From DAOPKN01 sp035391225 (GTDB lineage Bacteria; Thermotogota; Thermotogae; MWEM01), in assembly GCA_035391225.1 (NCBI GenBank), contig DAOPKN010000004.1, positions 58,421 through 122,420 on the forward strand: a stretch of DNA of 64,000 nt, written 5' to 3'. The notes under the pieces were generated by a model. The model saw only the letters and a program-made list of their open reading frames with translations. It did not search any database and was not told where the DNA came from. The position numbers were made by a program, and so were the translations under genes. How positions within the stretch are numbered: the stretch's first letter is position 1; every line of letters starts with the position of its first letter. This document shows, in pieces, positions 51,407 to 59,124 of this stretch.

Positions 51407-51957
51407 CAGAGCACGCCTTTCGTGCTCTGCACGCCCTGTTTAGGTTGCAGCGCAGCTTGGAGGGAGAAACCCAGCGACTTGAAGGCTGCCTCCAGAACGT
51501 GGTGGGCGTTGAAACCCGCCAGGCGTTGCACGTGCACCGTTGCCCCCGCTCCCCGGCAGAATCCCGCCCAAAACTCTCGTGCCAGCCCGAAGTCGAAGCC
51601 TTCCTCGGGTTGAACCTGGGGGTCTTCCAGCTGCCATCCCAACGTGCAGCGGGTGAGGTCCACGGAGGAAAGCACCAGCGCTTCGTCCATGGGTACCACC
51701 GCCCAGCCGTAGCGCGCAACCTTCACGCGCGTGTACGTTTTCTCCAGCAGTTGCCCGGTGGTGATTCCCAGGTCTTCCCAGAGATGGTGCCGCAGGTCCC
51801 CGGAAGCTTCCACCTGGCAGGGGCGGCCCAACGTGAAGAACAGCGCGGTGACGAGATGGGCCAGGATGGCGTCCGGGCAGCGCACCGAGGATTTTTGGGT
51901 TTGGGACGCTTCCATCCAATCCATGCGGATCGTGGTTTCACTCGTGATACGTTCCAT
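51406..51957 (-). CDS. hisB: Imidazoleglycerol-phosphate dehydratase
   Basis: A 183-residue monofunctional dehydratase. The two manganese-binding histidine-rich motifs are DLRHHLWEDLGITTGQ and GFNAHHVLEAAFKSLG. The usual N-terminal TGIGFLDHM motif is replaced by DAILAHLVTALFFTLGR, so the protein is divergent at that place. ATG 51957 is 2 nt from the hisD stop codon. Operon context leaves little doubt. Confidence 0.93.
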   Translation of the reverse strand: MERITSETTIRMDWMEASQTQKSSVRCPDAILAHLVTALFFTLGRPCQVEASGDLRHHLWEDLGITTGQLLEKTYTRVKVARYGWAVVPMDEALVLSSVDLTRCTLGWQLEDPQVQPEEGFDFGLAREFWAGFCRGAGATVHVQRLAGFNAHHVLEAAFKSLGFSLQAALQPKQGVQSTKGVL

Positions 51958-51959
51958 GC

Positions 51960-53105
51960 TTACTCCTCCTTCCGTACTTCCAGCGCGCGGCGGTGGAATT
52001 CCAACCCCTCGATGGTGGCCATGCGCATACCCAGCTCGCGCTCCTTGAGCAGTTCCGCATTGGAAAGGCTTGCCAGCGCACTACGTTTCAGGAAGTCCAC
52101 CACCCCGAGCATCGAGCCAGAACGCGCGGTTCCACCGGTGGGCAGAACGTGGTTGCTGCCCAGGAAGTAATCCGCGGCGGGAACGGGTGTGTTTGGCCCC
52201 AGGTAAATGGCTCCCGCGTTGCGAATGCCGGGTAACAACGTGTAGGGGTTGGCGGTGATGATTTCGAGGTGCTCCGGCGCGATGTTGTTGGCTTTTTGCA
52301 CGCAGGAATCAAGGTCTGGCAGCAGGCATACCTCGATGCTTGTTTCGCACTCCAGTGCGGAGGCGAGTCTTGGGCAATCGGTGAGCAGCCATGCCCGGGA
52401 ATCTTCGCCGTGCTCCCGCTGGGAGAGCAAGTCGTTGCGCACGTACTCTTCCGGTGCAGACTCGTCCGCGATCACGCAGATCTCCGAGGGTCCTGCAAGG
52501 CTATCGATGCCCACCACACCAAACACCTGGCGCTTGGCTTCGTTCACGAATCGGTTGCCGGGTCCGAAAATCTTATCCACCTTTTGCATGCCGATGCCAT
52601 AGGCCATGGCCCCAATTGCCTGTGCTCCCCCCAGGCGATAGATTTCCGAGATGCCCAGGCGGTCCGCGAGGTACAGCATCACCGGATGCAGCGAACCGTT
52701 CCAGGGTGGTGTGCACACCGCGATTTGTTCCACACCGGCGATCAGCGCGGGGATGGCCACCATCAGTAGCGTGGACGGTAGAGGCTTTCCCCCGGGCACG
52801 TATACCCCGATGCGCTGCACGGGGCGGTACACCATTCCCAGAAGCGAGTCTCCCTCGAGGTACAGGTCATCGCGGGGCTTTTGGCGTTCGTGGTAACGTT
52901 GCAGACGTGCGATCACTCTTTCGAAGAGCTGCCGGTCGTGTTCACAGATGGGGTTTTCCTCCCGCAGCACTTGCTTTTCCTCCTCGGATAGTTTCCAGGG
53001 TCCGGAGTAGCCATCCAATCGTTCGCTCAAGGAGCGCAACGCCTCTTCTCCCCGCGTTTGCAGTTGCTCGAGGATGTTGGAAACCGTTTGCGCGAGTTCG
53101 TTCAC
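51960..53105 (-). CDS. hisD: Histidinol dehydrogenase, short N terminus
   Basis: Oxidises histidinol to histidine with NAD+. The 381-residue protein has the family's core motifs: IGVYVPGGKPLPSTLLMVAI, YRLGGAQAIGAMAYGIG, IFGPGNRFVNEAKRQV, SLAGPSEICVIAD and ANNIAPEHLEIITANP, and near the C terminus GSNHVLPTGGTARSGSMLGV. Its start, GTG 53105, overlaps the hisG stop (GTGA). E. coli HisD has ~434 residues, so the protein lacks ~30-40 N-terminal residues; the upstream frame is a hisG shadow with no homologous sequence. Confidence 0.94.
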   Translation of the reverse strand: MNELAQTVSNILEQLQTRGEEALRSLSERLDGYSGPWKLSEEEKQVLREENPICEHDRQLFERVIARLQRYHERQKPRDDLYLEGDSLLGMVYRPVQRIGVYVPGGKPLPSTLLMVAIPALIAGVEQIAVCTPPWNGSLHPVMLYLADRLGISEIYRLGGAQAIGAMAYGIGMQKVDKIFGPGNRFVNEAKRQVFGVVGIDSLAGPSEICVIADESAPEEYVRNDLLSQREHGEDSRAWLLTDCPRLASALECETSIEVCLLPDLDSCVQKANNIAPEHLEIITANPYTLLPGIRNAGAIYLGPNTPVPAADYFLGSNHVLPTGGTARSGSMLGVVDFLKRSALASLSNAELLKERELGMRMATIEGLEFHRRALEVRKEE

Positions 53106-53746
53106 AGTGCATTTCCCCTTTCGTCTTCCCCGGTTTCCCCGGGTTTCTTCAAGCGTTCCACCAGTTCGTTGATGCGCCCGTAGAACTTCTTTTGCGCCAC
53201 GCGGTTCACGAGCAACATGGCGCTCACGTCCATCAGCAGGTGGGATTCCACCAGACCGTTTTCCTGCAACGTGCGCCCGCTGTCCACGATATCCACGATG
53301 GCGTCGGAAATCCCCGCGAGTGGTGCAAGTTCCACCGCGCCGGAGAGTTTCACGGTGCGCACTTCCAGCTCGCGGGCCTCGAAGAATTGCCGGGTCACCC
53401 GGGGGTACTTCGTCGCGATGCGGAAACCGTCCATGCGCTCCAGTTCCACCTGCTTGCCACGGGGAAAGATCACGCTCAGCCGGCACTTGCCAAATGGGAA
53501 TTCCAGCGGAATGAACACGTCGCTGCCCCTTTCCATCACCACGTCGCTGCCCGCGATGCCCAGGCTGATGCCGTGCTCCACGTACACCGGAACGTCGAAC
53601 GCGCGGCAGAAGATGAAATCCACGTCTTGCGATGTGGACTGCAGTTTCCGGCCCTCCGGCTGCACCACCTCGATCCCCGCACGGAAAAGGAAGGGTGCCG
53701 CCTCCTGCAGAATGCGTCCCGAGGGAAGTGCGATACTCAGTCGCAT
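53102..53746 (-). CDS. hisG: ATP phosphoribosyltransferase, short form
   Basis: First enzyme of histidine synthesis. The 214-residue product lacks the C-terminal regulatory domain of the long form, so it is HisG-S and needs HisZ, whose gene is adjacent. LSIALPSGRILQEAAPFL is the start motif, EHGISLGIAGSDVVMERG is typical, and the PRPP site is in GISDAIVDIVDSGRTLQENG. ATG 53746 lies 10 nt inside hisZ. Length and motifs are normal for HisG-S. Confidence 0.96.
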   Translation of the reverse strand: MRLSIALPSGRILQEAAPFLFRAGIEVVQPEGRKLQSTSQDVDFIFCRAFDVPVYVEHGISLGIAGSDVVMERGSDVFIPLEFPFGKCRLSVIFPRGKQVELERMDGFRIATKYPRVTRQFFEARELEVRTVKLSGAVELAPLAGISDAIVDIVDSGRTLQENGLVESHLLMDVSAMLLVNRVAQKKFYGRINELVERLKKPGETGEDERGNAL

Positions 53747-54633
53747 GTCTCCACCTCCACCGCTTGGCCCCGCAGCACCAGCTCCCGTGCCTGTTGGTAC
53801 ACCGATTGCAATGGACCACGAAGCTTGCGGGGTTGGGAAACATCCACAGAGCTGGCCAACGAAAGCAGGGGAGCGGCGTCCAAGGCAAAGCCAAAGCCGT
53901 GGTTGCCGTTCACGCGGTACTCTCCCCCACCACCCAGTGGGAAGGCCAGTTCGGGGGAGTACACCTCGAACACCAGGTCCTCGTAGTAGGGCAAGAAGCG
54001 CACGCTTCCGTAATCCATGAACACTCTTTCATCCGCAAGGCAGTCCATGATACGCTGGAAAGTGGGCAAGTTCGCCTCTCGCCGACGGTAGTGGAACAAG
54101 TTCCAGAGTTGCTCTTTCACCTTGGGGGAGATATCCAGATCCTCGATCAACCCGAAGTTGCGGCTGTGGATGGCATGCCAAATGGTTTCGCGCTGCTCCG
54201 GAACGTGGGAAATCACGCTTTCCCATCCCTTGAGGGAGCCGAGGTCGATGAAGAAATCGTGGATGCCAATGGCTTGTAGTAGCGTAATCACCATGCTGAG
54301 CATTTCCACGCCCGATTGCTCCGGGGGGCCGTTCAACCATTCGGCGCCTGCCTGCCATGTTCCGCGTGGGGAAGATTCCAACGTCTCGGAAAAGTAAAAC
54401 AGCTTGCAGGGGCCGGGTTGCTTCAAGGAGGCAAGTACTTGCGAAGTAATATCTGCCCCCACGCGGTACACCTCGTTGTGGATCACCGTTTTGAGCCCCT
54501 TTTTCAAAGGTTCGCGGTCCCTCTCCACCGTGGGCAGGAACACCTCACGGTACCCCCAGTTCTCCAACAACGGGCGCATCCTGCCGAACAGCATCGCGAG
54601 TCGCCCCGATTCACTAATCACATCCTTTTTCAA
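53737..54633 (-). CDS. hisZ: ATP phosphoribosyltransferase regulatory subunit
   Basis: A HisRS-like paralogue without tRNA ligase activity, needed for HisG-S activity and histidine feedback. The 298-residue protein has the class II synthetase core: LFGRMRPLLENWGYREVFLP, FYFSETLESSPRGTWQAGAE, and GGGGEYRVNGNHGFGFALDA at the position of HisRS motif 3. The start is TTG 54633, nine bases after GGAGG; the frame is open to 54708, but that passes through the attenuator hairpin. It is the first structural gene after the leader peptide and attenuator. Its 3' end overlaps hisG by 10 nt. Confidence 0.9.
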   Translation of the reverse strand: MKKDVISESGRLAMLFGRMRPLLENWGYREVFLPTVERDREPLKKGLKTVIHNEVYRVGADITSQVLASLKQPGPCKLFYFSETLESSPRGTWQAGAEWLNGPPEQSGVEMLSMVITLLQAIGIHDFFIDLGSLKGWESVISHVPEQRETIWHAIHSRNFGLIEDLDISPKVKEQLWNLFHYRRREANLPTFQRIMDCLADERVFMDYGSVRFLPYYEDLVFEVYSPELAFPLGGGGEYRVNGNHGFGFALDAAPLLSLASSVDVSQPRKLRGPLQSVYQQARELVLRGQAVEVETCD

Positions 54634-54658
54634 AAGCTGTGTCCTCCTTTGCTGCACC

Positions 54659-54695
54659 AAAAAAGAGGACCGGTGCCTTCCGCACCGGTCCTCTT
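54659..54695 (-). terminator. Attenuator terminator hairpin of the his operon
   Basis: On the minus strand the perfect 14-bp stem AAGAGGACCGGTGC / GCACCGGTCCTCTT around a 5-nt loop (GGAAG) runs straight into TTTTTT (54664-54659). It lies between the leader-peptide stop and the hisZ start, the position of a rho-independent attenuator. Confidence 0.85.
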
Positions 54696-54732
54696 GTCCA
54701 CGCAACAACTATCCGCGAGCCCGGTCGGAAGG
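54676..54732 (-). promoter_or_regulatory. Predicted anti-terminator pairing of the his leader
   Basis: The leader segment CCTTCCGACCGG (minus strand, 54732-54721), four bases past the histidine/asparagine codons, can pair with CCGGTGCGGAAGG (54688-54676), which contains part of the terminator's 5' arm and its loop, with one bulged base. This would be mutually exclusive with the terminator stem. A competing early hairpin pairs CAACAACGATCC with GGATAGTTGTTG (11 of 12). Confidence 0.7.
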
Positions 54733-54789
54733 ATCGTTGTTGTGATGGTGGCCGTTATTCAAAAATGGGCGTTGTTTTCGAGTGTACAT
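54709..54789 (-). CDS. his operon leader peptide (HisL-like)
   Basis: A 26-codon open reading frame that is not in the usual ORF length range: M-Y-T-R-K-Q-R-P-F-L-N-N-G-H-H-H-N-N-D and onwards to TAG at 54709-54711. Three consecutive histidine codons (CAC CAT CAC) occur at codons 14-16. ATG 54789 follows GGGGAGACAGAT, a good ribosome-binding site, and lies ~20 nt after the expected transcription start. Histidine-starved ribosomes would stall on the His codons and favour the anti-terminator. The peptide itself is probably not functional; its translation is the sensor. Confidence 0.8.
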   Translation of the reverse strand: MYTRKQRPFLNNGHHHNNDPSDRARG

Positions 54790-54815
54790 ATCTGTCTCCC
54801 CAAAAAGGTTGGCGA

Positions 54816-54844
54816 ATTATACCACAAGCACACGAAAATCGCAA
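54816..54844 (-). promoter_or_regulatory. Promoter of the his operon
   Basis: TTGCGA (54844-54839) and TATAAT (54821-54816) on the minus strand are 17 bases apart, with TGG before the -10 (TTGTGGTATAAT). Transcription would start about 20 nt upstream of the leader-peptide ATG. Confidence 0.78.
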
Positions 54845-54896
54845 GAAGCAGAGCGAAGCCATGCAGAATGGTATCCGGAGGCATTTTTTTTCATGG

Positions 54897-54902
54897 TATA
54901 AT
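54897..54902 (+). promoter_or_regulatory. Extended -10 promoter of the Nif11-like peptide gene
   Basis: A perfect TATAAT preceded by TGG lies 30 nt upstream of ATG 54932; no good -35 was found. It is divergent from the his promoter. Confidence 0.55.
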
Positions 54903-54931
54903 AGTAGCATGGTCGAAAAGGAGGTGAAAAA

Positions 54932-55204
54932 ATGGAGCCCGCAAAGAAGGAATCTCTCCAACAGCTCCTTTCGAAAGCACGTTTGCTGGAAGAGAAACTG
55001 GGAAAGAACTGGCTGACCCATTTTTCCCCGGCGAAAAGCCCAGAGGAACTCCAGCAGCGTACCGCGCAACACGGGGTATGGTTGACGCCCGAAGAAGCAC
55101 TCCAAGGATTCTCGCTGATGCAAGACCCCTCCGAAAGTGAACTGAGTGACGAAGAGCTGGCAAAACTTTCTGGAGGGGCATTCCTGGGGGTGGTCCCCAA
55201 GTAG
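54932..55204 (+). CDS. Nif11-like leader-type peptide (RiPP precursor-like), orphan
   Basis: A 90-residue peptide with the layout of a Nif11/nitrile-hydratase-type RiPP precursor: a helical N-terminal part (KESLQQLLSKARLLEEKLGK), a middle TPEEALQGF segment, then the typical SELSDEELAKLSGG, ending in Gly81-Gly82, the classical double-glycine processing site, followed by only 8 residues (AFLGVVPK). The ATG has the perfect ribosome-binding site AAGGAGG and its own promoter. No modifying enzyme, C39 peptidase or exporter gene lies within the window. Whether the short tail is a bioactive core or the leader module has another function is unknown. Confidence 0.72.
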   Translation: MEPAKKESLQQLLSKARLLEEKLGKNWLTHFSPAKSPEELQQRTAQHGVWLTPEEALQGFSLMQDPSESELSDEELAKLSGGAFLGVVPK

Positions 55205-55217
55205 TCCCGGGGAAAAC

Positions 55218-56879
55218 TCAATTTTTCACGGGAGGGTCCAGGTTTTCCTGGATCGCAATCGTGTACCAATCCTCTCCCACGCGCCCCTTTAGCACTGCCC
55301 GGAACGTTCCGAAGAACGGGATTTCCGCGAAAGGCACCACGAAGCGGGATGTGGTCGGGGTGAACGTACGCCGTTGGAAACCATCGCTGATGGTCAGCGA
55401 CAATTCCTCGTACCCTTCCACTGGCTGCCAGGAAAGCTCCACTTGCTTGGTATCGCGCTTTTCCGGGGTAAAGAAGGAAAGCGCGGGGGTGTTGGGGTCG
55501 ATCCAACGCTCCAAGCGCACCAACCTCCCCAGTGGGTCTTGGACCTCGAATTCCAAGAGGTGAATGCTGGAAAACGACATGGGAAGCACCAGCGTGACAC
55601 TTCCCTCGAAAGGTGCAAGCGCCACCCAAGTGGTGCGATCCAGGCGGTAGCGTCCCGTGAGCGTGGCCGCCGAATCGCAAAACAGTTGTACCTGGAGCTC
55701 TTCACCTTGTGGTAAACTCTGCGTTGCAAATTGCAGCGTGGGTGTTGCAGGCACCGAATACTCGATGGCCCGTCCGAACACCCCGTACTTGAGTCGGGGC
55801 AGGACCCGGAAGGTGGGAGCGTTGGTGACCGAAGCGCTGGAATAGGAACCGCTGGTAGTGGCCAGCAGCGTTTCGCCCTGCCATTCGTGTTCGATTTCAA
55901 AGTATTCCAACCAATTTTGCAAAAAGCCTTCTTGCGAGACGATTCCCGCCTGGAATGCGTATCCGCCCTCCTGCAACCGCACCTCGGTGATGGTAGCAGA
56001 AGGCACCGGGGGAAGTTCCAAGGTCACCTTTTGCTCGGAAACGGGCAGTTGCTCCGCGAAGATGGGCTCGCCCATGTACAAGACTTGCACGTCCAACGTC
56101 TCCCAGGTTTTGATCACCGGCACGCTCGTGGAACGCGTGTAGGGATCCAGCTGCCGCGTTTGCCCGGAGATTTGCAGCGCGGTCTGGAAGGGTTCCAGCT
56201 GCGGGGGAAGCACGCACTGGATCTGCAGCATTCCCACCGGTAGCATCCGCTGCACGTTGGCCATAACCATCCCTTCCCGGTTCAGCACGGAGATGGATAC
56301 CGGGATCCAGCCATCCTCTCCATCCAGTGTTTCCGCGTTGCCGGGTGCGGCCAGCAGGGTTTCCAGGTCGCCTTCCCAGAAATTCACGCGGGTTTGAAAA
56401 CTTTGCTTAGCAACGGTGATTTCGTAGCCGGACGGCTTGAATTCCCCCAGGTTGCTCACTTGCCAGCGCACTTGCAGGGTCTGGTCTTGCAACTGCACAT
56501 CCACCGAACTGATGGAGGAAACGTCCGTGAGTTCTACATTCAACGTTTCCTTGCGGCGGAGCCAAGAAAAGGAGTCTTCAAACGAAAGCTGCTCTTGGAA
56601 CAGTGGCATCTCGTCGAGGGATACCTCGAACACGTAGTTTCCGAAGGGAAGGTTTGGAAACGATAGGGTGCGCTCCTTGGAACTCATGGTGTGCTGGTGG
56701 GTCGTGTTTCCGTTTTGCAACCGCACTTGGAACAGCGTTTCTTCGTTCATGGAAGTGGGTGGCGTAAATGCCACGGTTAGGTCGAAACGCGAAGTGACCC
56801 AAAACTCGAAGAACGCCACTCCCAGTGCAATGACGGAAAGCCATAAAAGAATCCCCGTGACCCTTGATTTCACGCGCAT
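55218..56879 (-). CDS. Membrane-anchored multi-domain beta protein, unknown function
   Basis: A 553-residue protein with one N-terminal membrane helix (ILLWLSVIALGVAFFEFWV), then an extracytoplasmic region of repeated beta-sandwich-like segments (for example VEGYEELSLTISDGFQRRTF, FQVRLQNGNTTHQHTM) in the style of Fn3/Ig-like or PEGA-like modules. I see no catalytic motif and no sorting signal. The ATG at 56879 overlaps the end of ribF by 10 nt, so it belongs to the rhomboid-rbfA-truB-ribF operon. It is convergent with the Nif11-like peptide gene. Surface adhesion or scaffold is an unproven guess. Confidence 0.65.
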   Translation of the reverse strand: MRVKSRVTGILLWLSVIALGVAFFEFWVTSRFDLTVAFTPPTSMNEETLFQVRLQNGNTTHQHTMSSKERTLSFPNLPFGNYVFEVSLDEMPLFQEQLSFEDSFSWLRRKETLNVELTDVSSISSVDVQLQDQTLQVRWQVSNLGEFKPSGYEITVAKQSFQTRVNFWEGDLETLLAAPGNAETLDGEDGWIPVSISVLNREGMVMANVQRMLPVGMLQIQCVLPPQLEPFQTALQISGQTRQLDPYTRSTSVPVIKTWETLDVQVLYMGEPIFAEQLPVSEQKVTLELPPVPSATITEVRLQEGGYAFQAGIVSQEGFLQNWLEYFEIEHEWQGETLLATTSGSYSSASVTNAPTFRVLPRLKYGVFGRAIEYSVPATPTLQFATQSLPQGEELQVQLFCDSAATLTGRYRLDRTTWVALAPFEGSVTLVLPMSFSSIHLLEFEVQDPLGRLVRLERWIDPNTPALSFFTPEKRDTKQVELSWQPVEGYEELSLTISDGFQRRTFTPTTSRFVVPFAEIPFFGTFRAVLKGRVGEDWYTIAIQENLDPPVKN

Positions 56880-57703
56880 CCCCCCCTACAAGCGCTGAGG
56901 TCTTGGTCGTGTTGCTGCTCGAAAGAAATTGCCTGCAATTCCATCCATCTCCCTTGCCATTCTTCCCTTTCCTGTGGAGACAAAGGCTTTTCGGTGGAAA
57001 ACCAAAGGGTTTCCTGTGCGGACTGGGCATCGACGTGTACGTGTACGGTGCCCCTGCCCAGCACTTCGTGGTGCACCAGGTACGAACCTTGCGCCGGGGT
57101 GAGCAACTGCGAAGCGTTGCGGGACAGCAACCAGCCGGTCTCCGGGTTTTCGCGCGTACGTTCCAAGGCACCGAAGAAGCGGAACGGCGCACCCAGGAAC
57201 TCGCACGCCTTGGAAAAGTTCCCACACTGCAAGAAAAAGCGCACCAGCGAACTGCTCACGCGTTGCCCATTTTGCATCAGCGGGGGGACCACTTCCACCC
57301 GTGCCCCCGCGTTTCGGCTATAACGTGTAAGAAAAGGGATATCTCCCCGTCTATCCTTGCCGAAATGGAAGTTGGGGCCCACCACGATGGTATCCGGGTG
57401 AAAGGCATCGAAAAGGAATTCCAAGAACTCCAGGGGACCGTATTGCCGGAACCTGCAAAAATCCAGGACTTCCACGTGATCGATACCCAATTCCTTGGCC
57501 ATTTTCAAGCGCTCGGACAACGGGTAGAGCAAGCCGGAGAAACGCTTGTCCGAAGGCAGGTAGAATTCCGGGGGATGGGGAAAGGTTACCAGCACGGAAC
57601 GTCCCTTTGCACCGGCAGCCTGCCGGGTTTTTTGGACCAGCCTCCGATGGCCCAAGTGGAAGCCGTCGAAGATCCCGATCGTAAGGGAAACCTGTGTGCT
57701 CAC
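56870..57703 (-). CDS. ribF: RibF-like FAD synthetase with degenerate kinase domain
   Basis: A 277-residue protein. The N-terminal adenylyltransferase domain has LTIGIFDGFHLGHRRLVQ (the GxFDGxHxGH motif), DTIVVGPNFHFGKDRRGD, and GQRVSSSLVRFFLQCGN, which matches the ISSTxIR motif. The C-terminal part aligns with the riboflavin kinase domain in outline (FLGAPFRFFGALERTRENPE onward) but the GxPTAN/S motif with the catalytic residues is missing. GTG 57703 overlaps the truB stop. The neighbour pairing truB-ribF is classical. It may only form FAD from FMN; alternative functions cannot be excluded. Confidence 0.85.
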   Translation of the reverse strand: MSTQVSLTIGIFDGFHLGHRRLVQKTRQAAGAKGRSVLVTFPHPPEFYLPSDKRFSGLLYPLSERLKMAKELGIDHVEVLDFCRFRQYGPLEFLEFLFDAFHPDTIVVGPNFHFGKDRRGDIPFLTRYSRNAGARVEVVPPLMQNGQRVSSSLVRFFLQCGNFSKACEFLGAPFRFFGALERTRENPETGWLLSRNASQLLTPAQGSYLVHHEVLGRGTVHVHVDAQSAQETLWFSTEKPLSPQEREEWQGRWMELQAISFEQQHDQDLSACRGGCA

Positions 57704-58674
57704 GCCAACACCCGGAAAACCCGCGCCACTCTTTGCTGGGGTGGATGGGTGGGGGAAATCGCGGTTCCCAAGAAGGAACTGGTGCGTTCGCTGGTTGCCA
57801 ACGCCAACAAGTCCCCGTTTGGAGAAAGGATTCGCACCGTTTCTTTCTTGCCGAACGAGCCCTCCCAATCCCGCACGAAACTGGCTTCCACCGGGTTTCC
57901 GTTTGCCACTTTCTGGGCGCCTTCTTCATTCAGGCGGAGCGCGGGAAGGAAGGCGACGGCCTTTTCCACGGGAATCCACGCGTTGGACTGGAACACCGCG
58001 CTTTCCGGGAGCTTTTCCCACTCGGGAAGTTCCAGCGCTTGCTCCAGGCAGAACTCCCCGGAACGCGTGCGGGTCAAATCCGTGGCGATCGCTCCACACC
58101 CCAGCGCCACACCGATGTCCATTGCCAACGAGCGCATGTAGGTGCCGGGAGAAACCGTGGCCCAAAGGGTAACGTAGGGCAAGGCCACCTCTTCCACCCG
58201 CAACGAAAACACCTCAACCTCTCGCGGGGGAAGGGAAATGTCTTGGCCCTTGCGGGCATACTCGTACATTTTCTTGCCCTTCCACTTCTTCGCGGAGTAG
58301 CGTGGGGGCACCTGCTGGATCTTTCCCGAAAAACGTTGGGCAACCTCCCGCACGATTTCTTCCGCGGCGGATGGGTCGGGGAACCATTGGTCGAGTGCTT
58401 CTCGTTGCAGCACCTCGCCGGTTCGGTCGAAGGTATCGCTGATCACCCCCAGTTCCATTCGCATGCGGTATTCCTTGGCATGGTGCATGTAGTAGTCCAG
58501 TAACCGCGTCGCCTTGCCAAAACCCAACACGAGCACACCGCTCGCAAACGGGTCAAGCGTGCCGGCGTGGCCCACCCGACGGATGCCGGATTTCTTGCGG
58601 GCGACGTCCACGCAATCGTGCGACGTGGGCCCACAGGGTTTGTTCACCACCAGAATGCCGTTCCATCCACCCAA
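57700..58674 (-). CDS. truB: tRNA pseudouridine-55 synthase
   Basis: A 324-residue TruB. GILVVNKPCGPTSHDCVDV is the start motif, the catalytic aspartate is in RRVGHAGTLDPFASGVLVLG, and KEYRMRMELGVISDTFDRTG and QVPPRYSAKKWKGKKMYEYA are the usual blocks, with SPGTYMRSLAMDIGVALGCG further on. The start codon is TTG 58674 with GAGGTG upstream. The C-terminal ~90 residues (PUA-like) are divergent. It lies 7 nt after rbfA and overlaps ribF. Confidence 0.95.
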   Translation of the reverse strand: MGGWNGILVVNKPCGPTSHDCVDVARKKSGIRRVGHAGTLDPFASGVLVLGFGKATRLLDYYMHHAKEYRMRMELGVISDTFDRTGEVLQREALDQWFPDPSAAEEIVREVAQRFSGKIQQVPPRYSAKKWKGKKMYEYARKGQDISLPPREVEVFSLRVEEVALPYVTLWATVSPGTYMRSLAMDIGVALGCGAIATDLTRTRSGEFCLEQALELPEWEKLPESAVFQSNAWIPVEKAVAFLPALRLNEEGAQKVANGNPVEASFVRDWEGSFGKKETVRILSPNGDLLALATSERTSSFLGTAISPTHPPQQRVARVFRVLA

Positions 58675-58681
58675 GGCGCAC

Positions 58682-59089
58682 TCACACCTCCCCGGATTGC
58701 TTTCCCTCGCTGGAGGCGGGGATACGATTTTCCTTCTGTGCCAACTCGTCCAGGATCTTTTGCATGTGTACGCTCTGCTCGATGCCGTGGTCCAAGATGA
58801 AACGCACTTCCGGGGTGACGTAGATCTTGAGGTTGCGCCCCAGGAAATTGCGGAAGTACTTCACGTTGTTCTGGATCTTCTCGAAAAGCTCCTGCACCAG
58901 TTTTTGGTCTCCCTCCGGGTCGAAGATGCTCACGTACACGTCCGCGTAGCGCTTGTCCCGGGAAAGAATGGCACGTGTGAAGCTGATTTTTTCCTTGGGT
59001 AAGTTTTCCCGTTTCCATTCGAAAAGGGCCTGGGCCATCAGGTGCAGCACTTGGTGTTCCAGCATTTCCCTTCGATACACTTTTGGCAT
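58682..59089 (-). CDS. rbfA: Ribosome-binding factor A
   Basis: A 135-residue KH-type 16S maturation factor. YRREMLEHQVLHLMAQALFE at the N terminus, SRDKRYADVYVSIFDPEGD in the core and LKIYVTPEVRFILDHGIEQS at the end match the family. ATG 59089 has AGGAAG upstream. It is in the classical rbfA-truB-ribF cluster, with a rhomboid gene 35 nt upstream. A C-terminal tail rich in Glu/Lys follows the conserved fold. No infB or nusA is nearby. Confidence 0.92.
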   Translation of the reverse strand: MPKVYRREMLEHQVLHLMAQALFEWKRENLPKEKISFTRAILSRDKRYADVYVSIFDPEGDQKLVQELFEKIQNNVKYFRNFLGRNLKIYVTPEVRFILDHGIEQSVHMQKILDELAQKENRIPASSEGKQSGEV

Positions 59090-59124
59090 GGTCGTTCACT
59101 TCCTTTTTTTGCGAAATGCGCTCC

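Noticed and set aside
54909..55016. Small ATG-started ORF beginning just downstream of the -10 at 54897
   Set aside because: It overlaps the Nif11-like gene in another frame, and its own start has no ribosome-binding site.
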